From Flavobacterium hydrocarbonoxydans (GTDB lineage Bacteria; Bacteroidota; Bacteroidia; Flavobacteriales; Flavobacteriaceae), in the NCBI RefSeq assembly GCF_009789235.1, contig NZ_WSTB01000008.1, forward strand, positions 62,001 through 126,000: a stretch of 64,000 bases of DNA, read 5' to 3'. Within the stretch, counting starts at the first letter, position 1. Each line of letters opens with the position of its first letter. The notes under the pieces were generated by a model that made no database searches, had not been told where the DNA came from, and worked only from the letters and a program-made list of their open reading frames with translations. This document shows positions 18,801 through 30,100 of this stretch, piece after piece. Both the position numbers and the translations under genes were made by a program.

Positions 18801-20106
18801 CATTAGACGTTAATTTTCGGGCATTTTCGAGTATCGAATAATCAGAACCTTCATTAACGCCTGTCTGGGTAAAACCAGATTTAACTGTTACAATTTCTCT
18901 AATTTGTGGTTTCAAATAAGAATTAGCCCCACCAATATTTTCAGGATCATATTTATTATTTTTATTATCCGATGGAGAATCTGTAGGCTTGGTAAAAAAA
19001 TCGACTGGAGAATCTATAACCACTACTTCAGAATCTGTAAGTCCGGTTAATCTCGCTTCACCTAAATCCTGAAGCGCGACAATATTTCGTAAATTATTAC
19101 TGGTTGTACTAACTCTGTTTTGTTTATTGGTTACCCAAACTTCTATTCTTGTAATCTGAACACGGCTTTTTACAAAAGGATAATCTTCTAATGAAGCATC
19201 ATATAGATTTCTGAAATATTGTGAAAGGAAGAAGTGACGGTCATTATCATAGTCTAAAGCAAACAAATCGAAATTTTGTACGGTACCACCTCCTTCGGCT
19301 ACCACACTTTTGGTTTGAGATTTTTGTTCCGAGAAAACTCCGGTAATAGTCGTTTTTCCAAACTGCAATTGTGTTTTTACACCAAATAAACTCTGAGCTC
19401 CTCGTATCAAAGTACTATTAAGAGGCATACTCACGTTTCCTACTTCGACTTTTTGAATTATATCATCTTCTGAAGGAGTATATTCTAATTTGAATAAATT
19501 TTGAAAAGCAAAAGTCGATTGCGTATCATAGTTGGCATTTACGGCAAGTCTTGTCCCTACTTTACCCATCAAACTCATACTGATTCTCTGATCAAAATCA
19601 AAAGTAAGACTGGATCTGTTGCGGGGAGAAAAGGAAGGATTGTCTTGTTTGGAATACCGAAGCCCTAAATCCATTTCTACTGATCCCGTAGGCTTTACAT
19701 CGATGGTATTACTACCAAATATACTTTCAAAAAGGCTTGAATTTATGTAATATCGTGGCAATAAATCTTTTTTAGCTTCTTCACTGCCTGCTTTTTTGCC
19801 ATCAATGGCATCCATTTTTTTTCTAAAATAATCCCTTCTGGATTCTTTTAGCACTAAATCTTCGTATTCCTTAGGAGTTAAAACAAGAGGATAGTCTATC
19901 GAAAAACCATTAACCGAACTGGTATAAATATAACGATCTGTAACAGGATCATATTTGTAAGCAGAAAGAATACTTTCAGGATTTTTAAGTTCAACTTTTC
20001 CAACAGAAAAGCCTGTTTTAGTTGTATCTTGAACTGTTTGATTTACCTGAGCCTGCGAAGCAAAACCACATGATAAGACAAACAAAAAAATACAAATTTT
20101 ACGCAT
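12859..20106 (-). CDS. sprA: Type IX secretion outer-membrane translocon SprA (Sov)
   Basis: A 2415-residue protein with an N-terminal signal peptide (MRKICIFLFVLSCGFASQAQ) and a long run of aromatic, alternating strands to the C-terminal FTLRYNFGN, as expected for the very large SprA barrel. In the T9SS it is the pore through which folded cargo crosses the outer membrane. Segments such as FEGTQSTIDMRSPYAW (about residue 860) and LGDLPNG-like loops recur in SprA proteins. A proline-rich stretch KKTPKPKPTTPPKPG is visible near residue 1910. It lies 24 bp after ruvA. The order maeB-ruvA-sprA-gcvH is, from memory, common in flavobacteria. Confidence 0.93.
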   Translation of the reverse strand: MRKICIFLFVLSCGFASQAQVNQTVQDTTKTGFSVGKVELKNPESILSAYKYDPVTDRYIYTSSVNGFSIDYPLVLTPKEYEDLVLKESRRDYFRKKMDAIDGKKAGSEEAKKDLLPRYYINSSLFESIFGSNTIDVKPTGSVEMDLGLRYSKQDNPSFSPRNRSSLTFDFDQRISMSLMGKVGTRLAVNANYDTQSTFAFQNLFKLEYTPSEDDIIQKVEVGNVSMPLNSTLIRGAQSLFGVKTQLQFGKTTITGVFSEQKSQTKSVVAEGGGTVQNFDLFALDYDNDRHFFLSQYFRNLYDASLEDYPFVKSRVQITRIEVWVTNKQNRVSTTSNNLRNIVALQDLGEARLTGLTDSEVVVIDSPVDFFTKPTDSPSDNKNNKYDPENIGGANSYLKPQIREIVTVKSGFTQTGVNEGSDYSILENARKLTSNEFSYNAQLGYISLQQRLGNDEVLAVAYEYTDGNTIHQVGEFGSDGADATVVTNTGGANANQAIITQSLVLKMLKSSLTKVSNPVWNLMMKNVYQIPGAYQIKQDDFRFNILYADPSPINYIKPVDESNPLPAGVQETPLLNVLDLDRLNYNNDEQTGGDGFFDFLPGITFDAQNGRIIFTTKEPFGERIFQKLQRSASTAEYNNETSYNADQQKYVFRSMYRNTQSGALQDSDKNKYLLRGRYKSTGNDGIPIGAFNVPQGSVVVTAGGRVLVEGVDYSVNYQLGRVQILDPSLQASNTPIEVSLENNSIFGQQTRRFMGLNVEHKISDNFVVGGTYLKMTERPFTQKSNYGQESVNNTIFGFNGNFSSEVPFLTRLVNKLPNIDTDVPSNISIRGEVAFLRPDAPKASDFQGEATIYVDDFEGTQSTIDMRSPYAWSLSSTPQNATSSTYDFNGDVDGLEYGHRRSKLSWYSIDPVFYTDKPSGITNDDLSLNSTRRIYSKELYPNTDIAQGQIQVISTLDLSYYPSERGPYNNNPTFNTEPSASNFGGIMRAINSTNFEQSNVEYIQFWVLDPYVGSGAIPQSNTGKIYFNLGEISEDILKDGRKQYENGLGPDQALVTPQPTWGDVPASQSLIYAFDTNAGNRTNQDVGLDGLPNSKEGAVYQNYAGEDDPAADDYTYFLNTDGGVLDRYKKYNGVEGNSAVDINDANRAATTLPDAEDINRDNTMNNINAYYEYAIDMRPNMAIGQNFITDIRDIAAVGDLPNGSTTAARWIQFKIPLSNPSDVVGITEEERKQNTLLRSVRFMRMFMTGFNDQVTVRFGALDLVRGEWRRYTNPLSTTANPAAQTVFDVQAVSIQENDTKCPVNYVAPPDVSREQLYNNNTIINQNEQSLALRVSDEGLRPGDSRAVFKNVSIDMRQYKKLKMFLHAESLVDEVALNDGDMTGFLRFGNDFTENFYQIEIPLKVTNTTGGCEKSATEVWPEENQMNVPLDLLTQMKIVAMAKGLDERDVDGIYYPDDDPEQENGDGDDTIRLGIKGNPNFGLVRNLMVGLKNNLLHENVKGEVWFNELRLADMDNKGGMAAILSVDSNMADFATVSATGRKSTIGFGSLEQGANERSREDIQQYNIVTNMNLGKLLPQKWGINLPFNYAVGEEVITPEYDPFNQDIKLEQLLDYTTDPEEKANFKNRAIDYTKRRSINFIGVKKERAAEQKPHVYDPENLTFSQSYNEVERHDFEIEAYRDQQTNTAVNYAYTFQPKEVVPFKQTKFMKKSEYWKLLSDFNFNYLPTNISFNTNILRQSNSQQFRQVENVPGIGLDPLYRRNFAFNYQYGFGFNLTKSLKLNYTASSNNIVKNYLNDDNSPKEDFNIWDDYLDIGTANQHTQQLILNYEIPLYKIPVFSFVKANYSYTADYNWQRSTSALSEVQVGETTYDLGNTIQNANSNTLATTFTMTTLYKYLGLVPGGKKTPKPKPTTPPKPGEKIVNTNKQPVAQNRPFYDAMIGVLTSVKNIQVNYTENSGTVLPGYTPGIGFLGTSKPTLGFIFGSQDDVRYEAAKNGWLTTYDNFNQNFTQVNTKALKITANVDLFPDFKIDIAMDRSYSKNSSEQYFVDVNDNNRYTPLAPYTYGMFSISTILIKTAFSTSDENQSAAFDDFRSNRLVIANRLAEDYYGAGNVIPRYGDAANPIPADPIDPNDDPEKKKREIYSSNQGYPIGFGKSNQAVLLPSFLAAYSGGSASSASTGIFKSFPLPNWSVKYNGLMRYKYFKDRFKRFSLQHNYRASYTVSQFRSNFDYDDPERTSNQDVNLNFFNKTVMSNVNLVEQFNPLMRVDFELKGSLRVLTEVKKDRALSMSFDNNLLTEVKGLEYVVGLGYRFKDVIFSSRLADNPTGIIKSDINIKTDFSYRNNQTLVRYLDYDNNQLAAGQNIWSVKLTADYAFSKNLTAIFYYDHSFSKAVISTSFPLTNIRSGFTLRYNFGN

Positions 20107-20130
20107 ATACCTTAAGTTTCAGATGAGGGT

Positions 20131-20712
20131 TTATAAACTCTTTAACGCTTTTTTGATGATTGTTTCGACAGTAGCGTCCGGATCTTCTTTTACGATTTTC
20201 TCTACTACTTTTTCAGAAGTTTTTCTAACAAATCCTAAAACTTCTAAAGCAGATAACGCTTCATCTCGGTTTGTATTGTTTTGAACAACAGAAACTTCAT
20301 CTAAATCATATAATTTTAATACTTTTTCTTTTAAATCAAGTATTACCCTTTGCGCCGTTTTGCTTCCAATCCCTTTAATAGACTGGATAACACCTACATC
20401 TCCGGAGGCAATTGCATTTATTATTTGTCTTGGCTCAATCGATGACAACATCGTTCTTGCAATGTTTGCTCCAATTCCTGAAACCGACAATAGCATTCTA
20501 AATATTTCACGTTCCGATTTTTCGGCAAAACCAAATAAAGTATGCGCATCTTCTTTAATTTGAAGATGCGTATACAATTTTATAAAATCAGCATTAGGAA
20601 TTAATGAAAAGGTGTGTAAGGATATGTTTACATGATATCCTACTCCACCACAATCAATTACAACTTCTGTGGGATTCTTTTCGACTAATTTCCCTTGCAA
20701 ATGTGCTATCAT
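20131..20712 (-). CDS. ruvA: Holliday junction branch migration protein RuvA
   Basis: A 193-residue protein starting MIAHLQGKLVEKNPTEVVID. The oligonucleotide-binding domain is followed by the helix-hairpin-helix motifs (LLSVSGIGANIARTML and IQSIKGIGSKTAQRVI) and by a C-terminal domain that contacts RuvB. A longer in-frame reading from 20763 is rejected because the family start is at 20712 and a -7 box lies just before it. RuvB is encoded apart at 41777-42799. There is no ruvC in the window. Confidence 0.95.
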   Translation of the reverse strand: MIAHLQGKLVEKNPTEVVIDCGGVGYHVNISLHTFSLIPNADFIKLYTHLQIKEDAHTLFGFAEKSEREIFRMLLSVSGIGANIARTMLSSIEPRQIINAIASGDVGVIQSIKGIGSKTAQRVILDLKEKVLKLYDLDEVSVVQNNTNRDEALSALEVLGFVRKTSEKVVEKIVKEDPDATVETIIKKALKSL

Positions 20713-20730
20713 AGTAAATATTAATAGTTC

Positions 20731-20738
20731 CAAATATA
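20731..20738 (-). promoter_or_regulatory. -7 promoter box for ruvA-sprA
   Basis: TATATTTG on the minus strand, 18 nt before the ruvA ATG at 20712. Confidence 0.5.
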
Positions 20739-20790
20739 ATAAAATTGAGGTAAAATAGCACAATCTTACCCGATACTTTACAGAACTATA

Positions 20791-23082
20791 CTATTTTGCA
20801 ATTTTATTTTTTTTAATCTCTTTTTCCTGAGCATCGATAACCGCTATTGCAGCCATGTTTACCATTTCTTCTACGCTTGCTCCTAATTGGAAAACGTGAA
20901 CCGGTTTACCCATTCCCATCATAATTGGTCCAATAGAATTTACTTTATAAAGTTCTTTCAACATTTTATAAGTTATATTCGCAGATTCTAGGTTAGGAAA
21001 CACCAGCGTGTTTACTTTTTTTCCTGCCAATTTAGAAAAAGGAAATTTCTCCTGAAGCATTTCCGGATTCAGGGCAAAATCTGCCTGAATCTCTCCATCA
21101 ACAATCATTTCAGGATGATTTTTATGCAAATAAGCTACAGCTTCTCTCACTTTAGAGGCGCTTTCGCTTGTAGATGAACCAAAATTCGAAAAAGAAACCA
21201 TTGCAATAACAGGTTCAACACCAAACATTTTTGCCGTTTTTGCCGTCATCAAAGCAATATTTATTAAATCCTGCGCAGACGGATTAATATTAATTGCGGT
21301 ATCTGATAAAAACATTGGTCCTCTCGCCGTCATCATCATATTCGCCGTAGCAACCAGCGAAGCTCCATGTGCTTTATCGATTAACTGCAACATTGGTTTC
21401 ACTACCGAAGGATAACTTCTGGAATGACCTGTTACCAAAGCATCCGCTTCGCCTTCGTTCACCATCATAGCTGCAAAATAATTACGCTCACGCATTAATT
21501 TTTGAGCATCAAGCAACGAGATTCCGCGTCTTTCTCTTGTTTTCCAGTACGAAGTTGCGAATTTATCTCTTCTTGCTTCTTCTTCTTTCGTTTTAGGATC
21601 TATGATTTGAACATCAGCATCAAAGCCAAGCTCCTCTTTAAGTTCTAATATGATTTCTTTATTCCCTAATAAAATTGGAAAACCAATACCTTCTTCATAA
21701 ACAATTTGAGCTGCTTTTAATACATTCAAATGATCTGCTTCGGCAAAAACAATTCGCTTAGGGTCTATTTTAGCACGGTTTGTAATCAAGCGCACCATTT
21801 TATTATCGTTACCCATACGTTCGCGAAGCGTATCTTCATAGGCCGCCCAATCTGTGATAGGATTTTTGGCTACTCCGGATTCCATAGCTGCTCTTGCAAC
21901 TGCAGGCGCTACTACCGTAATCAATCTAGGGTCAAATGGTTTAGGGATAATATACTCCTGACCAAAACCTAATTTCATTGCGCCATACGCCACGTTTACT
22001 TGTTCCGGAACGGGTTCTTTTGCTAAAATTGCCAACGCTTTTACCGCAGCCATTTTCATCGCTTCGTTAATTTTTGTCGCTCTTACGTCTAGTGCTCCTC
22101 TAAAAATATAGGGAAAACCTAAAACGTTATTTACCTGATTAGGAAAGTCTGAACGCCCGGTAGCCATAATAACATCTTTACGGGTTTCTGTAGCTAAATT
22201 ATAATCGATTTCAGGATTTGGATTGGCCATTGCAAAAACAATAGGATTGTCTTTCATTGTCAATAACATTTCTGCCGACAAAATATCTCCTGAGGATAAT
22301 CCAATGAAAACATCAGCTCCTTTTACTGCTTCAGCTAACTCAATTTTAGGTCCATCTATGGCATATTTTAATTGTAATTCTGATAGCGAAGGGTTGTCTT
22401 TGGTTAAAAGTCCTTTACTATTAAACATTAAAATATTTTCAACTTTAACACCTAATAAAACATATAAGTCTGTACACGCTATTGCAGCCGAACCTGCGCC
22501 AGAAACTACTACTTTTACGTCTTCTGCTTTTTTTCCTGCTAATTCCAAAGCATTTATTAATGCTGCAGAAGATATAATGGCAGTACCGTGCTGATCGTCA
22601 TGCATTACCGGAATATCCAATTCTTCTACCAGTCTTCTTTCGATTTCAAAAGATTCTGGTGCTTTAATATCTTCAAGATTAATACCTCCAAAAGTAGGAG
22701 CTATATTCTTTACTGTTTGAATAAATTCTTCGATATCTTCTGTATTAACTTCAATATCAAAAACATCAATATCAGAGAATATTTTAAACAGCAATCCTTT
22801 TCCTTCCATTACTGGTTTAGAAGCTTCTGGACCAATATTTCCTAATCCTAAAACGGCAGTACCGTTTGAAATTACGGCTACTAAATTTCCTTTTGCAGTA
22901 TATTTATAAACATCATCGATATTTTTTGCAATCTCTAAACAAGGCTCAGCAACTCCTGGCGAATAAGCCAATGACAAATCTCTTTGTGTTGCATATTTTT
23001 TTGTTGGAACTACCTGAATTTTCCCTGGAGTTGGTTCTGAATGGTACAGTAACGCTTCTCTTTTTTTACTCTCTTTGTTCAT
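20791..23082 (-). CDS. maeB: NADP-dependent malic enzyme with phosphotransacetylase-like domain
   Basis: A 763-residue cytoplasmic enzyme converting malate to pyruvate and CO2 with NADP reduction. Residues 1-430 are the malic enzyme part, with [14 protein letters not shown], the metal and substrate segment [17 protein letters not shown], and the nucleotide-binding [16 protein letters not shown]. Residues 430-763 form a phosphotransacetylase-like domain ([32 protein letters not shown]) that in this family is regulatory rather than catalytic. The size matches MaeB-type hybrids. Confidence 0.95.
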   Translation of the reverse strand: MNKESKKREALLYHSEPTPGKIQVVPTKKYATQRDLSLAYSPGVAEPCLEIAKNIDDVYKYTAKGNLVAVISNGTAVLGLGNIGPEASKPVMEGKGLLFKIFSDIDVFDIEVNTEDIEEFIQTVKNIAPTFGGINLEDIKAPESFEIERRLVEELDIPVMHDDQHGTAIISSAALINALELAGKKAEDVKVVVSGAGSAAIACTDLYVLLGVKVENILMFNSKGLLTKDNPSLSELQLKYAIDGPKIELAEAVKGADVFIGLSSGDILSAEMLLTMKDNPIVFAMANPNPEIDYNLATETRKDVIMATGRSDFPNQVNNVLGFPYIFRGALDVRATKINEAMKMAAVKALAILAKEPVPEQVNVAYGAMKLGFGQEYIIPKPFDPRLITVVAPAVARAAMESGVAKNPITDWAAYEDTLRERMGNDNKMVRLITNRAKIDPKRIVFAEADHLNVLKAAQIVYEEGIGFPILLGNKEIILELKEELGFDADVQIIDPKTKEEEARRDKFATSYWKTRERRGISLLDAQKLMRERNYFAAMMVNEGEADALVTGHSRSYPSVVKPMLQLIDKAHGASLVATANMMMTARGPMFLSDTAININPSAQDLINIALMTAKTAKMFGVEPVIAMVSFSNFGSSTSESASKVREAVAYLHKNHPEMIVDGEIQADFALNPEMLQEKFPFSKLAGKKVNTLVFPNLESANITYKMLKELYKVNSIGPIMMGMGKPVHVFQLGASVEEMVNMAAIAVIDAQEKEIKKNKIAK

Positions 23083-23107
23083 TCGTTTTAGCTTTTATTC
23101 TAGCTTA

Positions 23108-23115
23108 CAAAGATA
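23108..23115 (-). promoter_or_regulatory. -7 promoter box for maeB
   Basis: TATCTTTG on the minus strand, 25 nt before the maeB start. Confidence 0.5.
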
Positions 23116-23183
23116 TAAGTCTTGGTTTAAAAAGGTGTGATTTTAACGCTTTCTTTTCTCAAAAATAACTTTCAATTCCTTCC

Positions 23184-23217
23184 AAAAAAATAGCCCGGTG
23201 TTTATCCAGGCTATTTT
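23184..23217 (-). terminator. Intrinsic terminator of the CBS-domain gene
   Basis: On the minus strand AAAATAGCCTGG and CCGGGCTATTTT form a stem with a short loop and a T-run follows. It lies about 25 nt beyond the stop at 23242. Confidence 0.75.
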
Positions 23218-23241
23218 GTAGTTTTTTATTTTAAAAAAATC

Positions 23242-23667
23242 TTATTGTGAAATATAAGAATTCAAATGATTAATGGTATCCTTTTGAATTTCGATTATCG
23301 CTTTTACCACATCGCTAATCGAAATAATCCCTACTACAATTCCTTCTTCCAGGACAGGTAGGTGCCTTATTCTTTTAGTGCTCATAAGCTCCATACAAGC
23401 ATCCAAATCATCTGCTAATGTTACTGTAAAAACAGTACTTTCCATGATCTCGTGAACAAAAGTTTCTTTTGAAGATTTGTCTTTCAAAACAATTTTTCGG
23501 GCATAATCTCTTTCAGATAAAATTCCTTTTAACTCCGTTCCTTCAATAACCAGAATAGCTCCAATGTTTTTTTCCCCCATTACTTTCAGGGCTTCATAAA
23601 CTGTATTAGTGGGAAGCACTGAATAAACATTTTTTCCTTTTGTGTTTAGTATTTGATTTACCGTCAT
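23242..23667 (-). CDS. CBS domain-containing protein
   Basis: A 141-residue cytoplasmic protein made of two CBS motifs. The first covers about residues 15-65 (VYEALKVMGEKNIGAILVIEG, given as VYEALKVMGEKNIGAILV, with KGILSERDYARKIV). The second covers about 78-130 (DLDACMELMSTKRIRHLPV and VGIISISDVVKAII). Such stand-alone CBS pairs usually bind adenine nucleotides and sense energy state. No fused enzyme domain is present, and the partner is unknown. Confidence 0.9.
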   Translation of the reverse strand: MTVNQILNTKGKNVYSVLPTNTVYEALKVMGEKNIGAILVIEGTELKGILSERDYARKIVLKDKSSKETFVHEIMESTVFTVTLADDLDACMELMSTKRIRHLPVLEEGIVVGIISISDVVKAIIEIQKDTINHLNSYISQ

Positions 23668-24115
23668 ATCTGAAAAATTTTAGAACTATAAAGTTAAAAA
23701 AAAATGCAAACAAACTCAATTTTAACTCACTTTTTAAAAGTTAAATAATTCATTTTAAACATAATACACTAAATTTTCTATTTTAGAAACGTTCTTATAC
23801 AAAAAAGAATGCATTATACTATTTTTTTGAGAAAAAGACAGGTTTTTGAATTAATCTTATAATTCTGTCCGTTTCATATCAATGATTGATAATGGCACAC
23901 AGATGAAACTGATTCTATCAGATTAATGCTGATTGTGATTTACAAAAAACTTAAAAAACCGTTTTTATCTGTTCAATCAGTGTAGCTTGTGGTCTTTTTT
24001 TTTATTTAGTTAACTTAACGTACAGTCATGTAATCTTAAAATAAACCAGACTTCATAAAACAAAAAAGACATGACCGAAGCCATGTCTTTTTCTCGTTAC
24101 AATTCTTTTTTAAAA
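23668..24115. other. 448-bp intergenic region with a degenerate repeat-like segment
   Basis: No gene was found. The centre (about 23877-24000) holds a CACAGATGAAACTGATTC-like stretch together with TCTGTTCAATCAGTGTAGC, a style of degenerate sequence that I associate with dispersed intergenic repeats in Flavobacterium. The right end contains the terminator of the giant protein gene. The left end is the AT-rich upstream region of the CBS gene. Confidence 0.45.
24062..24094 (-). terminator. Intrinsic terminator of the giant repeat-protein gene
   Basis: On the minus strand AAAAAGACATG-GCTTCGGT-CATGTCTTTTT is a stem of about 11 bp with a T-rich 3' arm. It lies about 20 nt beyond the stop codon at 24116. 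Confidence 0.85.
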
Positions 24116-27100
24116 TTATCTTGAAAGGTACAAATAACCATTTTGATGTATATTTTCACCTAAAAATGTTTTGTAGGTAATCACATAGAAATAAGTTCCG
24201 GAAGGTAATCCTTCGCTTTGTTTAACCGTTGTTCTGCCTTCAGAAAATCCATTAAATCTGTGTGTCTCATCATTGTTATCATAGCCCTCAACTTCATATA
24301 CTAATACTCCCCAGCGGTCGTATATTTCGACATACGAATCCTGATAACATTCGATTCCTTGTATTTTAAAGAAATCATTTTTAGTATCATTATTTGGCGA
24401 AACAGCATTGTAAATTTTCACTACACAAGGATTTAAAGTAAGTGTCACTTCATCTTTATCCGTAGTCGTTAATCCCTCAGGACTAACAGCGTTTACAGTT
24501 GCTAAATTGGTCACCTCTCCTGCCTCAATATCTTCTTTTGTAAGAACATAAGTTCCTTTAAAAGCATTCGTATCCGTCTCTCCTTGTCTCAGAACAATAG
24601 GACCTCCGCTAAGAACCACACCTTCTTTGGTATCCGATACTACAACATTTACTAAAACAACATTTCCAGTATTGGTAATCGTAAAATTATAGGTTATTGT
24701 CTCCCCTATTTCAGCATAACCATTTTTATTTTCATCATTAAAGGTTGCTGTTTTTTCGATATCTATCTGAGGAACCATTGTTAAATCTATAATGGTTGGA
24801 TCATCATCACCTGTTAAAGCTGGATCATTACTGTCAGAAATGTCGTCAACTACGCTGCCATCCGGGGCCTCTCCCATAACCATTGCGGTATTCATCACTT
24901 CTCCATTTGCAACATCAGGAACCGTTACGGTATAAGAAGCTGTGGCAGTACCTATTTGACCAGGCGCTAAAACATTCGGAGTTACTACTATAGGGTTGTC
25001 ACCTATCAAAGGATCATCAATAACAACATTGGTAAGTAATACATTTCCAGTATTTTTAACCGTAAAACTATAATTAATTATAGAACCAGCTCCACCAGTA
25101 CCTGTAAGCTGACCACTTTTGATTAAGGTTATTTCTTTAAATTGATTAACCAAAGTGATTGTGGGGTCGTCTTTTCCTGCTAAAGTTGGGTCGTCACTAT
25201 CTGACAAGTCTTGTATCGCAGAACCTATTGCAGGCTGAGCTGTTACCAAAGCCTGGTTTTCTACAGTTCCCAAATTAATATCTGCCTGAGTTAATGTATA
25301 AGTTGCGGTATAATTCGTAAAATTGGATTGTCCAACTGTCAAAATTGCGATAGGACTACCAACAATAGTTGCTTTAGGATCTGTAATCATAACATTCTGC
25401 AAATCTATCGCTCCTGTATTTCTAACTAGGAAAGAATAACGAATTATTTCACCAGGTTGCGCATATCCATCTCCGTTAGCATCAACAAAAACACCACGTT
25501 TTATCAATTCAACAGCAGGCTGTAATACTTCAATCTTAATTACTGCTTCGCTACAGTTTAAAGAGTTCAAGTTTTCGCAAATTCCGTACGCGATAGTGTA
25601 AATACCAGACGATGTTCCTGGAGGCACACTCACAAATCCAGTCGCCGGATCCAGAACCGGAACCTCATCAGAATCTATTTTATCCGCTGGCGAAAGCACA
25701 CTGATGGTAACTTGAGACAACGTTGGCGGAGTTGAAGAATCTAACTCATCATTTAAAAGAACATCCACTACATTATTTGCTCCGTCTAGACCATTAATTC
25801 CTAAAGCTTCATCATCAACTGCTAAAATAGGACCTGAAATAACTGTCACTACAGCATTGGCTTCGCTGCAATTTGATGGATTGAGATTTTCACAAATTGA
25901 ATACCTTATCGTATAGGTTCCGCTTGGAGTACCGGCTGGAACACTTACGCTTCCTGTTGCCAAATCTAACATTGGAACCAGTCCTCCATTAATAGCTGTT
26001 GCTGGCGATATTAATCCAATTGTAATTTCTGCTAAGTCAACAGCAACTCCGTTTAAGTTATCATTCGGAATAACGTTTAGAACATTAGCCTGACCTTCAA
26101 ATCCATTAATATTCAGAGCCGTATCATTGTTCGCTTCTATTGTAGTTGCTGTTACGGTAATAAATACTATTGCATCATCAGCGTTTGATGGATTCAAATT
26201 CTCCGAAATTCTATATTGAATTTGGTACAATCCAGCAGGAGTTCCAGCGGGCACACTTACGATACCTGTTGCTGTATCCAAGACCGGAATATTAGGATTT
26301 CCGTTTATTGGATTAGCAGGACTCAATACTGTAATTGTAATCTGACTGATATTAATTGCCGTAATTTTTGCTTTTTTCGAATCAATTGAAGAATCGTTAA
26401 AACTATCGTTATCTAATACATTTAAAGCATTCACAGCTCCAACATAACCGTTTACATTAACTTCAATATCATTATTTGCAATGATTGTGGCTTCAATTAC
26501 ATTAATTGTAATTACCGCTGTATCAAAATTAGTAAGATTTAATTTTTCACTCAAACGGTACTGAATTGTATAAATTCCTGCTGCAGTTCCAGCCGGAACA
26601 TCAACATTTCCTGTTACAGGATCTAAAACCGGAACTGACGAACCATTAATAGGTGTTGCCGGAACAATATTACTAACAACGACTTGCGATGGAACAACCA
26701 GAATTCCGTTTAATTCGTCATTAGTTAGAGCATTTAAAACACTTGCTTCTCCAACATATCCATTAATATCAATTGTTGTATCATCTATTGCATCAATAGG
26801 CGCAGCAATTACATTTACAAATACCGAAGCATCATTACAATTTAGTTCATTTAATTTTTCGCAAATCGTATAATCTATTTGATAATTTCCAGCTGGAGTA
26901 CCTGGCGGAACACTTACAAATCCTGTTAATGGTTCTAATACCGGAACTGGACCTCCATTTATAGCAACTGCCGGAGCATCAATTGTGATGGTTACTTTGG
27001 TTACATCTGTCGCTAATAAATTAAGCCTGTCATTTGCAATAACATCTATTGCATTAGTTGTACCTACATAACCATTGATACCTGCAACGGTATCATCATT

Positions 27101-30100
27101 GGCTTCAATAACTGGCGTATCTACTATTATAGTTGCTATTGCTGAATCATTATTAGTTAAATTTAAGTTCTCATTTAATTGATACGAAATACTATACGTT
27201 CCCGCTGCCGTACCCGCTGGAACACTTACAATTCCTGTCAATCCATCTAAAACAGGAACTAAACCTCCATTGATTGGAGCCGCTGGAATGATATTCGTAA
27301 TGGTAACTTCTGATGAAATGACCAAAACAGAATTTAAGGTGTCATTATCCAATACATTGACAGCATTCGATGTGCCTACAAATCCATTAATTGCTATTGC
27401 ATTTGTATCATCAACGGCATCTATAGAAGCTGTGATTACGTTAATGGTAATAGTTGCTTCGTCACAGTTTGTTGGATTTAGTTTGTCACAGATTTTATAG
27501 ACAATTTTATATTCACCTGCATGAGTTCCTGCCGGCACATCTACATTACCGGTCAATAAATTCAACTCCGGAACTGGTGCTCCATTGATTGAACTTGCTG
27601 CAGTTATTAAGGTTCTGTTGATATCTGCTACTACAACCGGATCATTATTTAATTCATCGTTTGCATAAGCATTTATTACATTATTTGCTCCTGTATAACC
27701 TACTATACCAGCTACTGCATCATCAGTAGCTACGATAGTTGGCTCAATCACGATAACATTTATAAAGGCTTCATCGCAATTGGCCGGATTAAAGTTTTCA
27801 CAAATTTGATATCTTATCTGATAAGCACCTGCTGGCGTTCCAGCCGGAATACTCACAAAACCTGTTGTTAAATCTAAAACAGGTACCATACCTCCATTAA
27901 TTGGTGTTGCTGGACTTATTATCGCTGGCGTTACCAAACTTGCATCTGTCAAAAGCACTCCGTTATAAGTATCATTATCTGTAAAGGCATTTAATACATC
28001 AGCTGCACCTTCATAACCATTAATATTCGCAATAGCGTCATCAACGGCATCAATCGGAGCAGTGATTACAGTAATGGTAATAGTCGCTTCGTCACAATTT
28101 GTTGGATTTAGTTTGTCGCAGATTTTATAGACAATTTTATATTCACCTGCATGAGTTCCTGCCGGAACATCAACATTTCCAGTCAATAAATTCAATACTG
28201 GAACTGGCGCTCCATTGATTGAACTTGCCGCAGTTATTAAGGTTCTGTTGATGTCTGCTACTACAACCGGATCATTATTTAATTCATCGTTTGCATAAGC
28301 ATTTATTACATTATTTGCTCCTGTATAACCTACTATACCACCTACTGCATCATCAGTAGCTACAATAGTTGGCTCAATCACGATAATATTTATAACTGCT
28401 TCATCGCAATTCGTTGGATTTACATTCTCACAAATCGAATAACCTATTTGGTAAGCTCCTGCTGGTGTACCTGCCGGAACATCAACAAATCCTGTTACCA
28501 AATCTAAACTCGGAACCAAACCTCCATTGATAGGAGTAGCTGGACTTGTTATCGTTGGCGTTACCAAACTAACATCTGTCAAAAGCACTCCGTTATAAGT
28601 ATCATTATCTGTAAAGGCATTTAATACATTATCTGCCCCTTCGTATCCATTAATACCTGCAATAGTATCGTCTAATGCTACAATTGAAGCTTCTTCTACC
28701 ACAATTCTAATGTTAGCCTGACTACAATTGGTTGGGTTTAATTTTTCACAAATCTCATAATTAATGATATAAGTGCCTGCGGATGTACCTGCTGGAACAT
28801 CTACAAATCCTGCAAATGTATTTAATATCGGAACAACTCCATTAGTAGAACCAACAGGAACTGTAGTACCTAAAGATTGAATATCAACCTCCAAAAACTG
28901 CACTGGAACCCCATTAAGTGTATCATTTGCTAAAGTATTAACCACATTGTTTTCTCCCTCAAAACCATTTATAGCCTCTGCAAAATCATCATTTGCATCA
29001 ATTGAAGTTGGTATTACATTGATTGTGATAACAGCTTCATCAAAGTTGGATGGATTTAAGTTCTCTGTAATTCTGTAATCTATTGTATAAACTCCTGCTG
29101 AAGTTCCTGCTGGAACACTTACGATGCCAGTGGTTGTATCTAATATTGGAACAATTCCGTTTGTAGCTGTTAGCGGTGCTGTAGTTCCTAATGCTGTTAT
29201 CGTAATTTCAGTTAAATCAATATCTACCCCATTTAATCGGTCATTTGTAATAGCATTTAAAGCATTCGCCGTTCCAACATAACCATTGATCGTGCCTGTA
29301 GAATCATCATTTGCAATAATGACAGTTTCAATAACATTAATAGTAATGAGAGCCGTATCAAAATTACTAAGGTTTAATTTTTCGCTCAAACGATACTCAA
29401 TAATATAATCACCAGCTGCAGTTCCGGCCGGAACTTCCACAATACCCATTGTAGCATTTAATACCGGAACTGGAGAGCCATTGATTGCAGTTGCCGGAAC
29501 AATATCGCTAATCACTACTTGTGATGGTAAAACCAGAACTCCGTTTAATTCGTCATTAGTAAGCGCATTTAGAACATTTGTTGCTCCCACGTAGCCATTA
29601 ATTCCACTTGCATCATCATCATTTGCTACAATTGGGGCAGCAATTACATTAATAAATACCGAAGCATCGTTACAATTTAATGGATTTAATTTTTCGCAAA
29701 TCGTATAATCTATCTGATAATTTCCTGCTGGCGTTCCCGCTGGTATCGAAACAACTCCTGTTAATGGTTCTAACACTGGAACGGGACCTGAGTTTATAGC
29801 AACTGCTGGAGCATCAACCGTGATGGTTACTTTGGTTAAATCTGTAGGCAATAAGTTAAGTCTGTCATTTACAATAACATCTATTGCATTTACGGCCCCT
29901 ACATAACCATTTATACCTGTAACAATATTATGATTGGCTTCAATAACCGGAGCTTCTACCGTAACTGTAATAGTCGCTGTGTCAAAATTTGCCTGATTTA
30001 AATTTTCGCTTAAGCGATAACCAATGGTATAACTTCCTGCCGATGTACCAGGAGGAACACTTACAATACCAGTTGCCGGATCTAACACAGGAATAGCACC

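Noticed and set aside
20713..20763. N-terminal extension of RuvA from an earlier start.
   Set aside because: The family start MIAHLQGK is at 20712, a promoter box lies between, and the extension is not conserved in character.
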